Source: Synanceia verrucosa (lineage: Eukaryota > Chordata > Actinopteri > Perciformes > Synanceiidae). Taken from it: a DNA stretch of 64,000 bases. A program made the position numbers and the translations under genes. Each line of letters starts with the position of its first letter. Within the stretch, counting starts at the first letter, position 1. Of the stretch, positions 42,472-55,900 are shown in pieces. Under the pieces are notes generated by a model. That model was given only the letters and a program-made list of their open reading frames with translations, did not search any database and had not been told where the DNA came from. Location: NCBI GenBank assembly GCA_029721515.1, contig CM056550.1, forward strand, positions 31,273,119-31,337,118. The letters are read 5' to 3'.

Positions 42472-45400
42472 AACTGAGTGCTGTCGGCCTACGCCCGTGT
42501 GGGAGCGTGTTGGGGACAAGGCCTTGCTGGAGAGGGCGGTGCGGGCTGGCAGTTTCCTCAAGGAGCACCTGTGGGATGCTGAGCAACAAATCGTCCTTAG
42601 ATCCTGTTACCGTGGAGAGCGATATGGAGGTGCAACAGTGTAAGAATTTGTTTTGTGTGGCAGCAGTGTGACACCTGTATACATTATTCAGTAAATAACC
42701 CAGCAACAAGTGGGGAAATGTCCCAAGTTAAGGTCAGTTTTTTTTCTCAGATTATGTTTTATTCCTAGACTCAGGCGATATTTACCCAGACTTTAATTGA
42801 GTGATATTAATGCATGTATATATGCAAGTTATTTTCCAATTATACCATCCCTACTTGAGCAGCATGCACTCCAGGCCGTTCAAGTCTTATGTTGGAGTGG
42901 GAGTGCTTGATTAAAGGCGACTCACACTACAGTGCTCATAAAAATATATGTTAAATATTATCTGGGGTATTTTTATATCAGACTTGCGCTGTGGGTGCAG
43001 ACTTATCAGAATGACAGAATGACAGAATTTCCTGATATCAGGCGGTAATTATCTGGCTAATAATTTTTGTACACCCCTAGTTGATAGTCTAAGTTATGAC
43101 TCAACTCAGACTTTGTTAAAACTTCTTTCTGAGACAGGATCCCTAGTCGTCATCTCTATGAGGACTGAAACATCAAGGTGTTTCTATGGAAACCTTCTGT
43201 GCAAAGTGCAAGATCTCTGTAGTACATGTAATAAATGCACAAAACATTCAAACAATAATGTCCTCTATTAGAAGTACAAAAATTATTTCAATGGTAGATT
43301 ATATGAGGAACACCATGCAGTTGCACTGTGCCAAAGTCACTAACTGTCTTTATGCAGACAGGAAACAAGGCTGTGGGCTATATGAGGTTATGGTAGGAAA
43401 TTAGAGAACATGTTAGCATGCACTGCAGTGCAACCTGGTTACTGAAAAACTGCATTTATCTGTCAGTAATTTGATTTTCCTCTAGCCTCGATCATACTCT
43501 ATATTTCAAATAAAAACCAAGAAGAGTAAATACTATGGAATAAGGATAGGGAATGGAAGATAAAGGATCAAAAACAATCTCCCTCAATACTGGACCAGTT
43601 AAATAAAAATTGTGACCCCATTCGACTCAAAAATGTGGTGAAATGGGGTCAGGTTGAAAAAATACCAACGTTAACCTTTACTAGTATAGCTTTTAGTCCT
43701 ACAACCTAACAAATTAGAATCAGAATTTCTTACATTTACATCGTATATAACAAGTCAGGTTACTCCAGCTCCAGCTAGCACTAGCATGAATGGTCTGATC
43801 GACTGCTGGCAGCATTCAGTCAGTGGATTAGACAGAGAGCCACTCCAGGTGTCCTCGTTCTGTTGGCCAAGCCCTATGCCCTAGATACTATAAATGAGTG
43901 AGTGTGAAATACCACAGAATCGGCAGAAAAAAATATGCCAGGAGACCCACAACATGCATGATGAAGTGCTTTACAATTTTAAACACGCACATCATGATCA
44001 GCATATCTCCTGCTGAAACAGTCTGGCCTTGTTGCACGGCTTCTGTCTCATTCATAATTGTCCAATACATGATGGTGTCAGCATTGAGAATGCTTACCAA
44101 GGCCATTTTCTCTCTGGTTTTGTTTCCACTCACGGGTTAAACCACTCTGTCATGCCAGGCACATATGGGCCATGGACTAATTTACCAGGAGGAATGATCG
44201 GTGCTAAGTCTAACTGGGTTAATATGCTGAGGAGGTGTTTAGGAGCTCATGAGCTCAGCTCATGAAGCTGCTAGGTTTGCTGTGGCCATTTCCTGCTGGA
44301 TGATTTAGAAGCTTCCTGCTGTCCTCAGGGACCAGAGGGCGCTGACTCATTCTTACTCCATTTGTTGACGTGTTTGGTCACAGGCAGGCTGTCTGTTCTG
44401 CATCGAATTTCTCAGTGATTACTTGTTGATGAGTTGTTGTTTTTTTTTTCAGCAGATTGCTGCTAATGCGCATGGAGTGTCCACAGTTTGCATACTTTTA
44501 TTCAGCTGTGGTGGCTACTGCATGTTCAGACATGATAAATACATTTATTCTATTTAATTAGACACATAATCCAGCTGTATATAGATAGATAGATAGATAA
44601 ATAAAGCCATAATCACGTTAAAATTACTCCAACATTTGACAATGAGTGTATCCACAATTAGCATGAGCAAGCAACACAATAGACTTTTCAAAGGATGATA
44701 ATAATAATTGTATTTATTTCACAGCTTAGAAGAGCAAAGGACAGAAGTGAAATGCAGTTTTGATTCATTTTGCATTCTGTCTTTCTTATAATTTTTTCCC
44801 TTGAAAATGGATGGTCAATCAAACAGGTGCATTTTGGATTGAGAAACTACAGTTAAAATAATAACAAATATCGGCAGACAAAAGGGGGTGTGACCAATGA
44901 GCAACATGAAAAAGCATGAGGAGGACTTTTATTGTTAAAGGTAAGAATGGAAGGAGTGGATCTGGTGTGTCCTGTCTGCCAAGGTTTACTAATAGCTACA
45001 ATTATACAAGATCTAATACTGATTGCCCCCAGTGGACCTCCTGCTTTACATTTGGACTTTTGGACATACAATAACAGGTCCTAGCACTGCTCTTAGAGTG
45101 TATCCCTTGGTCTGAAGGTAGGTAGTGAGAGGTTTGAGAGAGAGATGCAGAAAGCAGAAGATTAAAGTGCATAGAGAACAATTAAATGAGAAGCACAGGG
45201 ATGTGAGTTGAATTCTGATTGTCTCCAGATCGTCACAGGGAAGCAAAGGACAGCTGTTTCCTGATTAATGAGTCGAACAGGGAACTCTCTCTGACTGACT
45301 CTGTCGTCCATTATTTTTTGTGTCATCGTTATGTGCTTTTTCATAAACTGATGGAAGTCAGTGTGTTTATGTGACCCATATCACCCCAATAGGTTTCTGC

Positions 45401-48400
45401 TTGGAAGTGAAGCAACTCATCTGTGTATTCGAGAATCATTATGAAGCTATTATTCTCAAGCTGTCTCTGAGTACTGCAGCATGATCCGGGAGACTGACAA
45501 GGCGCTTTATCTCAGGGAAATGACTCATTTAACATGCACTATTGAAGGTGGCAATGAAAAGCCTGTTGAGTATTTCTGAGAGGCTTTTTACATTTTCTTT
45601 GTGTTTGTATGTCACTGAGGCCGACTTAAGATTTTTTTCAGAGGTTGTCATCCCTGACGCAGGAGTTCCCTCAGCCAGATGACATGTTGCAGAGTGAGAG
45701 AAGGGGGGGGATTCCACACATTCTGGAAAACGTGGAAAGTCATTGACCAATTTTCCAGTCATGGGAAACATGGAAAATGAGAAAAAAGTTCAAATGTCCT
45801 GGAAATGTGCAATTTATCCTGGAAAATTATGTATCCTCCCCATGCCTTTTGAGCGAATGCAAATGTTTTGCATAAATAACTTTCCAGGATAACTTAACCG
45901 TTTCTCTAAAATAGATCTAAATATAAATCCATGTTGCTTTCAGTTTAGTCAGACCTATTGGCTCATTTAGGACCCATTTCTCGCCCAATCTGACTTCATT
46001 GCAGTGATTAACCAAATGTGCATTTGCTAAACCAACCGGAGGGTTCCCATCCTTTCTTTTAGTTTTTATAATGTAATAGTGTATACGTTTTGTGGTGGCT
46101 TTTCTTGGCTTGTTCATGTTTGGACTGAACATGTTGTACTTTTTCACCACAAGAGGGCAATAATAGGCCCAGTACAGTTTTCTGCACCAGAACAAGGCAG
46201 GAAGAGGCTACTCCTGTAAGCTTGCTTGGACAGGCACCACAAACGTGGTTTTCATGCATTATATTAAGTTATATCAAGCAGTATGCTTGAGTTTTTCAAG
46301 AGAAAGGACTTGAAGGATGGAAACTTGGTGGTTGCAGATGAAGTTCAGATTCACAGCTGCTCCTTTAAGCTTCTTTATTGATCTATCAATAAGCCTTGTG
46401 ATCACCTGACTCCTCTGTCTCAGATCCATAAGCATTGTTGTAGACACTTCTATTTATGATGAGGTGAAATTTTTAAAACATTCTTCCTCTGTGTTAACAT
46501 TCAACTGGCTGAATCCAGTCCAGTACAAAAGTACTTGCAACCTCCTCTCAGCTTCTGAAGCCTCCGTCTTCCAGTCTGGGACAGATAGGCCCACTTATGA
46601 GTCCTCACCTCCCCACAACCTCTCAAAGCACTTCATCCCCTCCAAAGCCTCCTCCTGCTTTCACCCTCTTTGACCAGCAGCCGCCAGCCTGGCCTGACAC
46701 AGCGCTATCTGGCTTCCTGTCACCGTTTGTCCCCCTGCACTCACCCAGACAGGGTGTTATTGTGGGAATCAGAAGCGGAGCGGGAACCAGAGGGGGCTTG
46801 TCGTTTGGCTGTTAATGTGCTTGAACATTGAATTGCATTCAAAACCAATGACAGTGAATAGGTGGATCAAAATGTTTCAGTGAAACTAACTGGAACCACC
46901 TTTGCCTTATTACTGTGCTGCTTCACTTGATGTCTCTTAGGCCTCCTACACTTATGACAAACACACAGAAAGCAGGTAAATAATTTCACTTCACAAAAGT
47001 GCTGCAGGGAGAAATTATACTCAGCCCACTATGTACTTTGTGACGTAGCCTCGTCCTGTCACATATTATGATCTTTTAAAACAATTCTTGAATTTCTCTG
47101 CTCTCTCTATAGAAACAAGAGCTTGAGCTTCTTCAGGCATTGTAAACAAGCATCTGGTATTTCAAAGATAAGGGGGGCATAAAGGAGCTTAACTAGTTCA
47201 CCAACAGTAACTCTTCTCGCCCTGATCCAACAATTCAATTTTTAATAAGCACTGTCCTCATTCTCGCTATTCTCCAGCTCATTTTTTTTTCCCTTTGTAT
47301 TTTCCAGATCTCCGCCCATCTCTGGCTTTCTGGACGACAACACTTTTGTCATTTGTGGCTTACTGGACCTGTACGAAGCCACGCAGCAGACGGAGTGGCT
47401 GCAGTGGGCCGAGGAGCTGCAGCTGCGGCAGGACGCCCTGTTCTGGGATGACCACGGCGGAGGCTACTTCTGCAGCGATCCCGGCGACAGCACCGTGCTG
47501 CTGCAGCTCAAAGAGGGTGAGGGATGGAAACATTCATGTTTGCACATCTTGACTACCCAGGCTCTTGGGTGGCAAACAATTGTCGTTTTCTCACATGAAA
47601 CAACTGATTCTCTGGACGTTGTCTGGAGTTACTCTTTCGCACATGTAGCACACAACCATTTCTTCACAAACCACTGACTATCTTACCAATTTCTGCAACA
47701 GACCTAATTGTCAGAAGGCCCTGAATCTTGTCTCATCTCCAGATAACCATTTTCAATGTTGTCGTCTTTGAAATGCTTCATCATTCTGTACGCTTTGAGT
47801 TGAATTGTGAAGACACCATGCTGACCTAGCTAGCCCTAATGTATATACTGTATATGCATAACATGGTGTTTTCTAACAAGGTGATTAACTGCAAAAATCG
47901 CAACAAATCCACGATCCATGAATTGACCACTAAATGTTCTGGTTCTATGACAATTTGTATTTAAATAGTCATCTTCATCATTTTGTTCACATTTTGACAT
48001 CATTGAGACCAAGACGACACCTGACAATCGATCAGCAGTACCTGGTCATTGAGAGACTTCAAACAGGATGCTCTCAGAGGGAAGTTGCCACTGAGCTTAG
48101 AGTGACACAGAGTGTCATCAGCAGGTTGTAACATAGACACAGAGAGACTAGAAGAGTCACAGAAAGGCAAAGAAGTGGACGTCCTTGGGCCAAATTAAAT
48201 GTATTATACTCCCGGGACACACAGAAGTTTTGCACAAACTGTTGCTCACTGAAATCCACAACAATAGTATCCCATCAGCACCGTGATCGCGGATGTGCCC
48301 AGACAATAGGCAACCTCTGTCTCGCTCGCAGCCGCGAGCTGTACTCAAATGGAGCCGCCGCTCGAAGCGATTACAACGGAAGCCACCAACAGTTATATGG

Positions 48401-51400
48401 CATTGTATTTGTGCCACATTCCTGAGTGGACAAACTCAGATGTTGAGCAAACAAATGCAGATTTGAGCACATTAATATACAGGACTGTTTCAGAAAATTA
48501 GAATATTGTGATAAATCCTTTATTTTCTGTAATGCAACTAAAAACATGAAAATGTCACATTCTGGATTCATTACACATCAACTGAAATATTGCCAGCCTT
48601 TTATTGTTTTAATATTGCTGATTATGGCATACAGCTTAAGAAAACTCAAAATTCCTATCTCGAAAAATTAGAATATTTCCTCAGACCAAGTAAAAAAAAA
48701 AAGATTTATAACAGCAAAACAAAATCAAACATTTGAAAATGTCAATTAATGCACTCAGTACTTGGTTGGGAATCCTTTTGCACGGATTACTGCATCAGTG
48801 TGGCGTGGCATGGAGGCAATCAGCCTGTGGCATTGCTGCGGTGTTATGGATGTCCAGGATGCTTCAATAGCGGCCTTTAGCTCATTTGCATTGGTGGGTC
48901 TGGTGTCTGTCATCTTCTTCTTCACAATACCCCACAAATTCTCTATGGGGTTCAGGTCAGAGGAGTTGGCAGGCCAATCAAGGATAGTAATGCTTTCATG
49001 CTGGAAGATGAAATCATCATCTCCATAGAGCTGTTCAGCAGACGGAAGCATGTAGTGCTCTAAAATCTCTTGGTATACAGTTGCATTGACTCTGGACTTG
49101 ATGAAACACAGTGGACCAACACCAGCAGCTGACATGGCTCCCCAAACCATCACTGACTGTGGGAACTTCACACTGGATTTCAAGCAACTTGCATTTTGCT
49201 CCTCTCCAGCCTTCCTCCAGACTCTGGCGCCTTGACTTCCAAATGAAATACAAAACTTGCTTTCGTCTGAAAAGAGGACTTTGGACCAATCTGCAACTGT
49301 CCAGTGCTTCTTTTCCATAGCCCAAGTCAGACGCTTCTTCCGTTGTCTTGAGTTCAGGAGTGGCTTCACCATGGGAATACGGCTATTGTAGCCCATTTCC
49401 CGGACACGTCTGTGAACAGTGGCTTTTGATACCTGGACTCCAGCTTCAGTCCACTGTTTTTGAAGCTCCCCCAAATTCTGGAAGCGGCTCTTCTTCACAA
49501 TGCTGTTAAGGCTGCGGTCATCTCTCTTGGTTGTGCAGCGTTTCCTGCCACATTTCCTCCTTCCAACAGACTTTTTGTGAATGTGCTTTGAAACTGCACT
49601 CTGTGAACAGCCTGCTCTTTTAGAAATTTCTTTTTGTGTCTTACCCTCCTGATGGAGGGTGTCAATGATGGTCCTCTGAACAGCAGTCAGGTCAGCAGTC
49701 TTCCCCATACTTGTGATTTAGTTTACTGAACCAAGCTGAGTGTTTTTAAAGGCTCAGGAAACCCTTGCAGGTGTTTTGAGTTAATTAGACGATTCAAGTG
49801 ATTAGTTAGCCTATTAGTTAGCCTAGTTAGCCCAGATATTCTAATAATTTGAGATAGGATTTTTGAGATTTCTTAAGCTGTATGCCATAATCAGCAATAT
49901 TAGAACAATAAAAGGCTGGCAATATGTCAGTTGATGTGTAATGAATCCAGAATGTGTGACATTTTCATGTTTTTAGTTGCATTACAGAAAATAAAGGACT
50001 TTATCACAATATTCTAATTTTCTGAGACAGTCCTGTATTCTGTGCTTAGTAGATTTATTTTTGCTTGTGCCATAATCCCCGCTGAGTCTCAGTGTTTATC
50101 CTGCTCGTGCATTTGCTCGTTCAAAATCTGTCTTTATTTGCTTGGAATGTCGCACAAATATAACCTGATACAGTTCGTTTTGTCAGTCAATTCACACTGA
50201 GCAGAAATGATGGCCGCCAACGCTGTTGGAAACCTATGGGATCAGCTAATTCATCATGTTGAGGGTCGTAATCCCACACCCCAGAACCTCAATGGCCTGA
50301 GGGCAGCTCTTCAAGAAGAGTGGAATATCATGACTCAGCAGACAATAAGTTGATTTGTGAACAGCATGAGACTTCGTTGTCAAGCTGTAATTGATGCTGA
50401 AGAACATACAACAAGTTATTGAGACATTGACATTTTTTGTTATGGTATAACCCATCACTGTTGTTAGTTCTTAGTTGTTGTTAGCGACACCACACTAGCT
50501 CTAATTATTGCTGTGTTTATAAAGAGAACATCTCTTTCGGTTTCAGTCCATGGTGGATTGGTGGATTATTTGTTTGCCAAATTACAGCAGAAGCTTGAAC
50601 AGTTTAGGAAAGATGGTTAATCTGATTTTATCAGCAGGTTGATTGTTAGTTATGACTGCATTGTTAGTTTCATTGATTTTTTTTTTGAATGGAGTTCTGC
50701 TTCATGACCTGCCAGCGCGTCTCTGAGTGCCTGATGCATTTCAGGCAGTTTGTCCAAGTAGGGATACCATTGTGGAGGTTATTGAGTTAACCTGATTAAT
50801 CACATAGTGCTAAATTCAACAACCCTAATTAGTACATCCATCCATCCATCCATTATCTACCGCTTATCCTCATAGGGTCGCGGGGGGGCTGGAGCCTATC
50901 CCAGCTGTCTTAGGGCGGAAGGCAGGGTACACCCTGGACAAGTCGCCACCTCATCGCAGGGCACATAGAGACAGACAACCACTCACACTCACATTCACAC
51001 CTACGGTCAATTTAAATTAGCCAATTAACCTAATCCCCATGCATGTTTTTGGATGGTGGGAGGAAGCCGGAGTACCCGGAGAGAACCCACGCAGACACGG
51101 GGAGAACATGCAAACTCCACACAGAGAGGCCCCAGGCCCGGGATTCGAACCCGGTACCTTCTTGCTGTGAGGCGACAGTGCTAACCACTACACCACCCTA
51201 ATTAGTACATGATATATTATAATAAATAATTGGCACTGATAAGTACAACTGAGGCTGTTAGTTATGCTGACTGGCATTGCAAGTCAGCCTCATGGTGGGG
51301 CTGGATGAAAAGCCATTGAATCACCAAAGTCAGTACACGGTTCATCCTCTGGAGTTCCAGATTGTCTGTCAGCTGTAGAAAAATAAATGCATTGATGGCT

Positions 51401-52655
51401 GCAGGTCTAATAGTTTGAGAGATTCAGGGAAGGAGTGAGGGACAGGTGAAGGATTAACAGTTCTACTGGAGCAGAACTCTGCAGCTTTGACAAGGATGGA
51501 TAGCTCAGACAGATGAAAAATGAAGATTTTTTGCAGACAGTTTGTTACTATCATCACTGCCTCATCTGGCCACCGAGTTAAAGGCAAAACAGAAGCATGC
51601 CATTTAATTGACCAAAACAAAAATGTTAATAATTCTATGGATTGATCCAGAGTTTAACAAGGTGGAGGATTCACTGCATTGCTGCCACAGGAGAGGAGGT
51701 AGGCCAGAATAAATGGATAGATGGATGGGTGAATAAACAAGTAGAGAGCAGAGGAATATTGACCTCCTCTGTCTACTTCTGTCTTACTCCAGTGAAGTGC
51801 AGTCATCTTTCAGTCAAGTTGAACTTCTCCAACACTGAAAGCACTCGAGGACAGATGCTCTGATTCTTCAGCTGCTGGGATCACCACACCTGTCAAACTT
51901 GTCTCCATTGTGACTCCTGGTCCTTCTGTGAAAGATAGGATGAACATGTACAGTTGGAGTCTGAACATTGACCTTCAGCTCCAATATAAAGAACACCATT
52001 GTCATAAAACATCATTTTAAAAAACAATAAATTACATTGCAAATGTGACAGAGTGACCAAAGGCTAGATGGGATTTAAATATAATCAGTTGTGACCTTGA
52101 CATTGTCACAACTTCTTCAGCTGCCAGTCATCTCCTCCAGCTGATGGCTGATGTTCAGAGATGCTGACACCTTGTGGACATGCAGACACTTACCTTTGAT
52201 CTGTCACCAAACTTTCCAGTCTGGATCTAGTTGTTGCCTGTCTTTTGTTTTTCCATTCAAGCCGCTCTGTCTGACAGCAGCCTGTTTTACTTCTCCCATG
52301 AGTGTTGTAATCCTTATTCTCTTGTCATGTCTACTCAGCATAATATCTTTATTATTACATATTGCAGTATTTACCATCGGAATTTGTGAGACTGTGGAGG
52401 GTAAAGGGGGTAAAGGGGAAAGTCTGGGGCATGTGTTCCCTGGAAGAAAATAGTGTGTATTATAAAGTTAAAGGATAGATCTGTTGAGGAACCTGCATAG
52501 TAAATGTACTTCATGATTTTCCACTCCATCTCAGACTACTAACACTTAACCTCTGCCTGAGAAAACTGCTCCAAACTCTGTTCTGCCTGGAATAATGTCG
52601 GTTTTACTGCTCAACATGCCACGGCAGCTCTACATTTGCTTCTCCTAAAAAGACA

Positions 52656-52694
<39 letters not shown>

Positions 52695-52822
52695 CTCATG
52701 TGCCTATGACAGATAGCTTGGTGCAAATAATTCAGACAGGAGCAACTTGCCACAGATGGGTGGAGGAACAGGGAGAAAGCTAATAGTTATTCTTGTTAAG
52801 AACTGTTGATGGATTGGAGATG

Positions 52823-52901
<79 letters not shown>

Positions 52902-55900
52902 ACACCTGCATCAGTGTGTGTTTATTGGAGCTGACATTTGAGAGGTTTCTCATCTGGGAGGATCGACTGTGCCATTATGGCGGCAGCGCTGTGTGGGGTT
53001 GAAGCCCATTAGTGACGCTACAGCCGCTGCAGTGTGGACGCCTGTCACTGCAAGACGGATTAGCCCGCCATGCTGCTTTTTTCAGTCCTGCCACACTCCC
53101 TGGTGTGTATTTGTTTTTAGCAGTAACCTTAAAATGATATACAGCATCTGTTTGGAAACATATTTGCCAATTTTATTTACCAAAAAGTAACACCTTACTG
53201 TTAAAAGTGACTTTTTAGTTCCTCTTTAGGACCCTGGGGAGTAAGAGTTTGCCTTAAGGTGTGTTCGCTGGAAGTCAGAACTTGGAGCTTAGGTCAACAT
53301 AATCAAAGTTGAGCTTGATATTTCATGACCATTTAACACAATATGTTGCATTCATATCAACTCACAATACAGCATTTATATTACTGGGAATTTTCAGATA
53401 TTTAACTCTTTGAGTGCCAGCCGTTTTTTAAAATCGAGTGCCTTCTAGATCCACAGAATATTTTGCACCATGTCTCTGAAAACACAGAGTAGCTCAAATG
53501 AAAGAAGAGACTCTCTATTTCATCGTGAAAAAAAGTTTTTTTTACCTTGTTCCATTCTTGTTTTATCTGGAGGAGAGTAGAGGCCACTTTCACCAAAATC
53601 ACCACTTTTTGTCCTGAATCTGTTTGTTTTGCTCTCTAATTACGTCTCCACTTCCTGCTTTGATCTCCGTGGCGCATGTTAACCCTTTTTGTCCCGACTA
53701 CAAATCACAGCAGCCCTGAAATTGCTCATGGGCTGCGGGAGACCATGATTAGCGACCTACTGTAAAAAAAAAACAAAAAAAAAACACTTTGACAACGTAA
53801 CTCGTCAATCACATTCAAAGAGTTAATCATTTGAGGTTCAGACAGTTCAACCCAACTAATCCATTTTTTGTCTGAACAATGGGCCAGATCACGAACTGGT
53901 GAATGCATTACATGCAGAAATATAACATAGCTTAACAGAGGCTGTGGAAAAGTTTGGCGTGTAATCAGGTTTGGCAAATAAATGGTGACGTGTATGAAGC
54001 ACGCAACCTCAAGGCCCACTGAAGCTTCTGCTCCACTTAGGAGATGAAAAGTGTCTTCATCTGATTTAATCTTCCTCAATCTTTCCTACATTGTTTTTCC
54101 CCATTTGAGCTTCAATAGGGTTTTTTTTAATCACAACATCTTTCTGCACCTTCTTCTGCAATTGTTTTCTGAATGGAGAATTGGCACCACCTACTGATTA
54201 TCTTGATGAACTAGCTCCTATTTATCATGTTGAATATAAGTAGTGCATTCATTTACATTTTCTTTAGTCATCTTCCTTGAAATCTGGTTTAAATTTTTAA
54301 ACACATTTAGGTGAGAACTTGGCTTATAACTGTTGAACTGTTTGTCTTTGTCTCTCAGATCAGGACGGAGCTGAGCCAAGTGCAAACTCAGTGTCAGCAT
54401 CTAACCTCCTGCGTCTGTCCCACTACACCGGAAGACAGGAGTGGCTCCAGAGGTCCCAGCAGCTGCTGGCAGCCTTCTCCGACCGTCTGACCGAGGTCCC
54501 CATAGCGCTGCCAGAAATGGTCCAGGCTCTTATGTCCCAGCACTACACACTTAAACAGGTTATTCTCACATCCACGCACACACACCAGCTCATGTGGACT
54601 GAGACTAAAACTCATTTTCATGTCTCAAAGCAAGAATTTTCTGGTTGTCAGAGAAATTGTGCATAAACAGCACAATTATAAGACAGTACAAAGTGAACCA
54701 AACAATACATAGCATTGCAACAAAAGCTGAGCAGTCAGTGAAACAATGAGCATCCTCGTTTCCTTTCTGCTGACTCACTGCTATCATCAATAAGCATACG
54801 AGCCAATGTGTTAGTTCAAGTAAACGAGACCATTAGATAGCAACAGAGCACCATGTTGCCTTTTCAGTTTTAAATATTTTCAGGATGTGAATATTTTGAA
54901 TATTCTTTGTGTGTGCTGCAACAGGATTTTTCAGTATTGATTAGGGCTGTTGAATTTGATGAGTTAATGCAATTGATCAGTGTTAACATGCTTATTTGCT
55001 TGACGGTAACCCAACTTGAACAAATTGCCCTAATATGTTGCCAGAAACGTGCTGGTAGGTCATGAAGCAGAACTCCATTCAAAAAGGAAACTAACAATGC
55101 AGACATAACTAACAAGCAAATGTGCTGATAAAATTAGATTCACCATCTTTTCTGAATCTGTCCATGTTTGTCCTGTAATTCTTCAAATAATCCACCAAAG
55201 TTAAAGTATTAATTTGTGATGTGAAATGGACAAAAATGAAAACCAAAAGAGACATTCTTTTCATCAACACAGCTTGTATTAGAGCCAATGTAGTGTCAGT
55301 CCAATTTTTTACGGATTAATCACATTATTGTGTTAATTTCAACAGCCCTAGTGTTGATGATGATGATGAAACAATTCCTATGACCTATAATGTGTCAGTA
55401 TGGTGAGAAACACCATCAAGACTTAAATAGAACCCAGTCCAATACACAAAGAAAGAAAAGAAAAACTAAAGATTATCTTGCGATGCAATCATTTTGAACT
55501 CTGCTACACACCTAGAAAGTTTCCTTACTGCATTTTGCACAGTTGGGTCACTATTGTGGTTAAAAAAAATGTCCTCGGACAGACAAATTATAAAAAAAAC
55601 AAAACAAAAAAACACCTGGCTGACTCACAAGGTGAAGATAAGACCAGCGCTGCTGCCGCGGCTGGTAACAAAGGTGTTCAATTTACTGCACAAATCTGAC
55701 AGAAGTCAGATACTATTTTGAGTTTTGTGCTTCTTGTGTTCCTTCAGGATTCAAAGCTGCTGTGAGTTTGAATTTTATCCTGCTGCTTAAAAGAGAAATC
55801 AGCCAGCTCAGATGGTGGCGCAGCAACATTCACTTAAGAAAAACTAGTACTTTATTTATCCCTCATTGGGGAAATTTCATATTTTAACTTGAGCAGCGAG

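Larger units (their letters stand above)
47830..50530 (+). mobile_element. Relic Tc1/mariner transposon, arm 2 copy
   Basis: The helix-turn-helix end (RRHLTIDQQYLVIERLQTGC, VTQSVISRL) is at about 48015-48130. The C-terminal end (NLWDQLIHHVEGRNPTPQ, LRAALQEEWNIMTQQTIS) is at about 50232-50350. The younger Tc1 element sits between them. All catalytic residues are lost. Confidence 0.7.

Noticed and set aside
43888..44140. Overlapping 80-codon frames on both strands
   Set aside because: No recognisable domain, no splice context, and similar lengths on both strands suggest chance.
51120..51195. tRNA gene-like sequence with GGTTCGAATCCCGG
   Set aside because: It is the head of a SINE with a matching body, tail and 15-bp target duplication; no complete cloverleaf is present.
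52793..53002. Cys-Val repeat open frame
   Set aside because: It is a translated (GT)n microsatellite.
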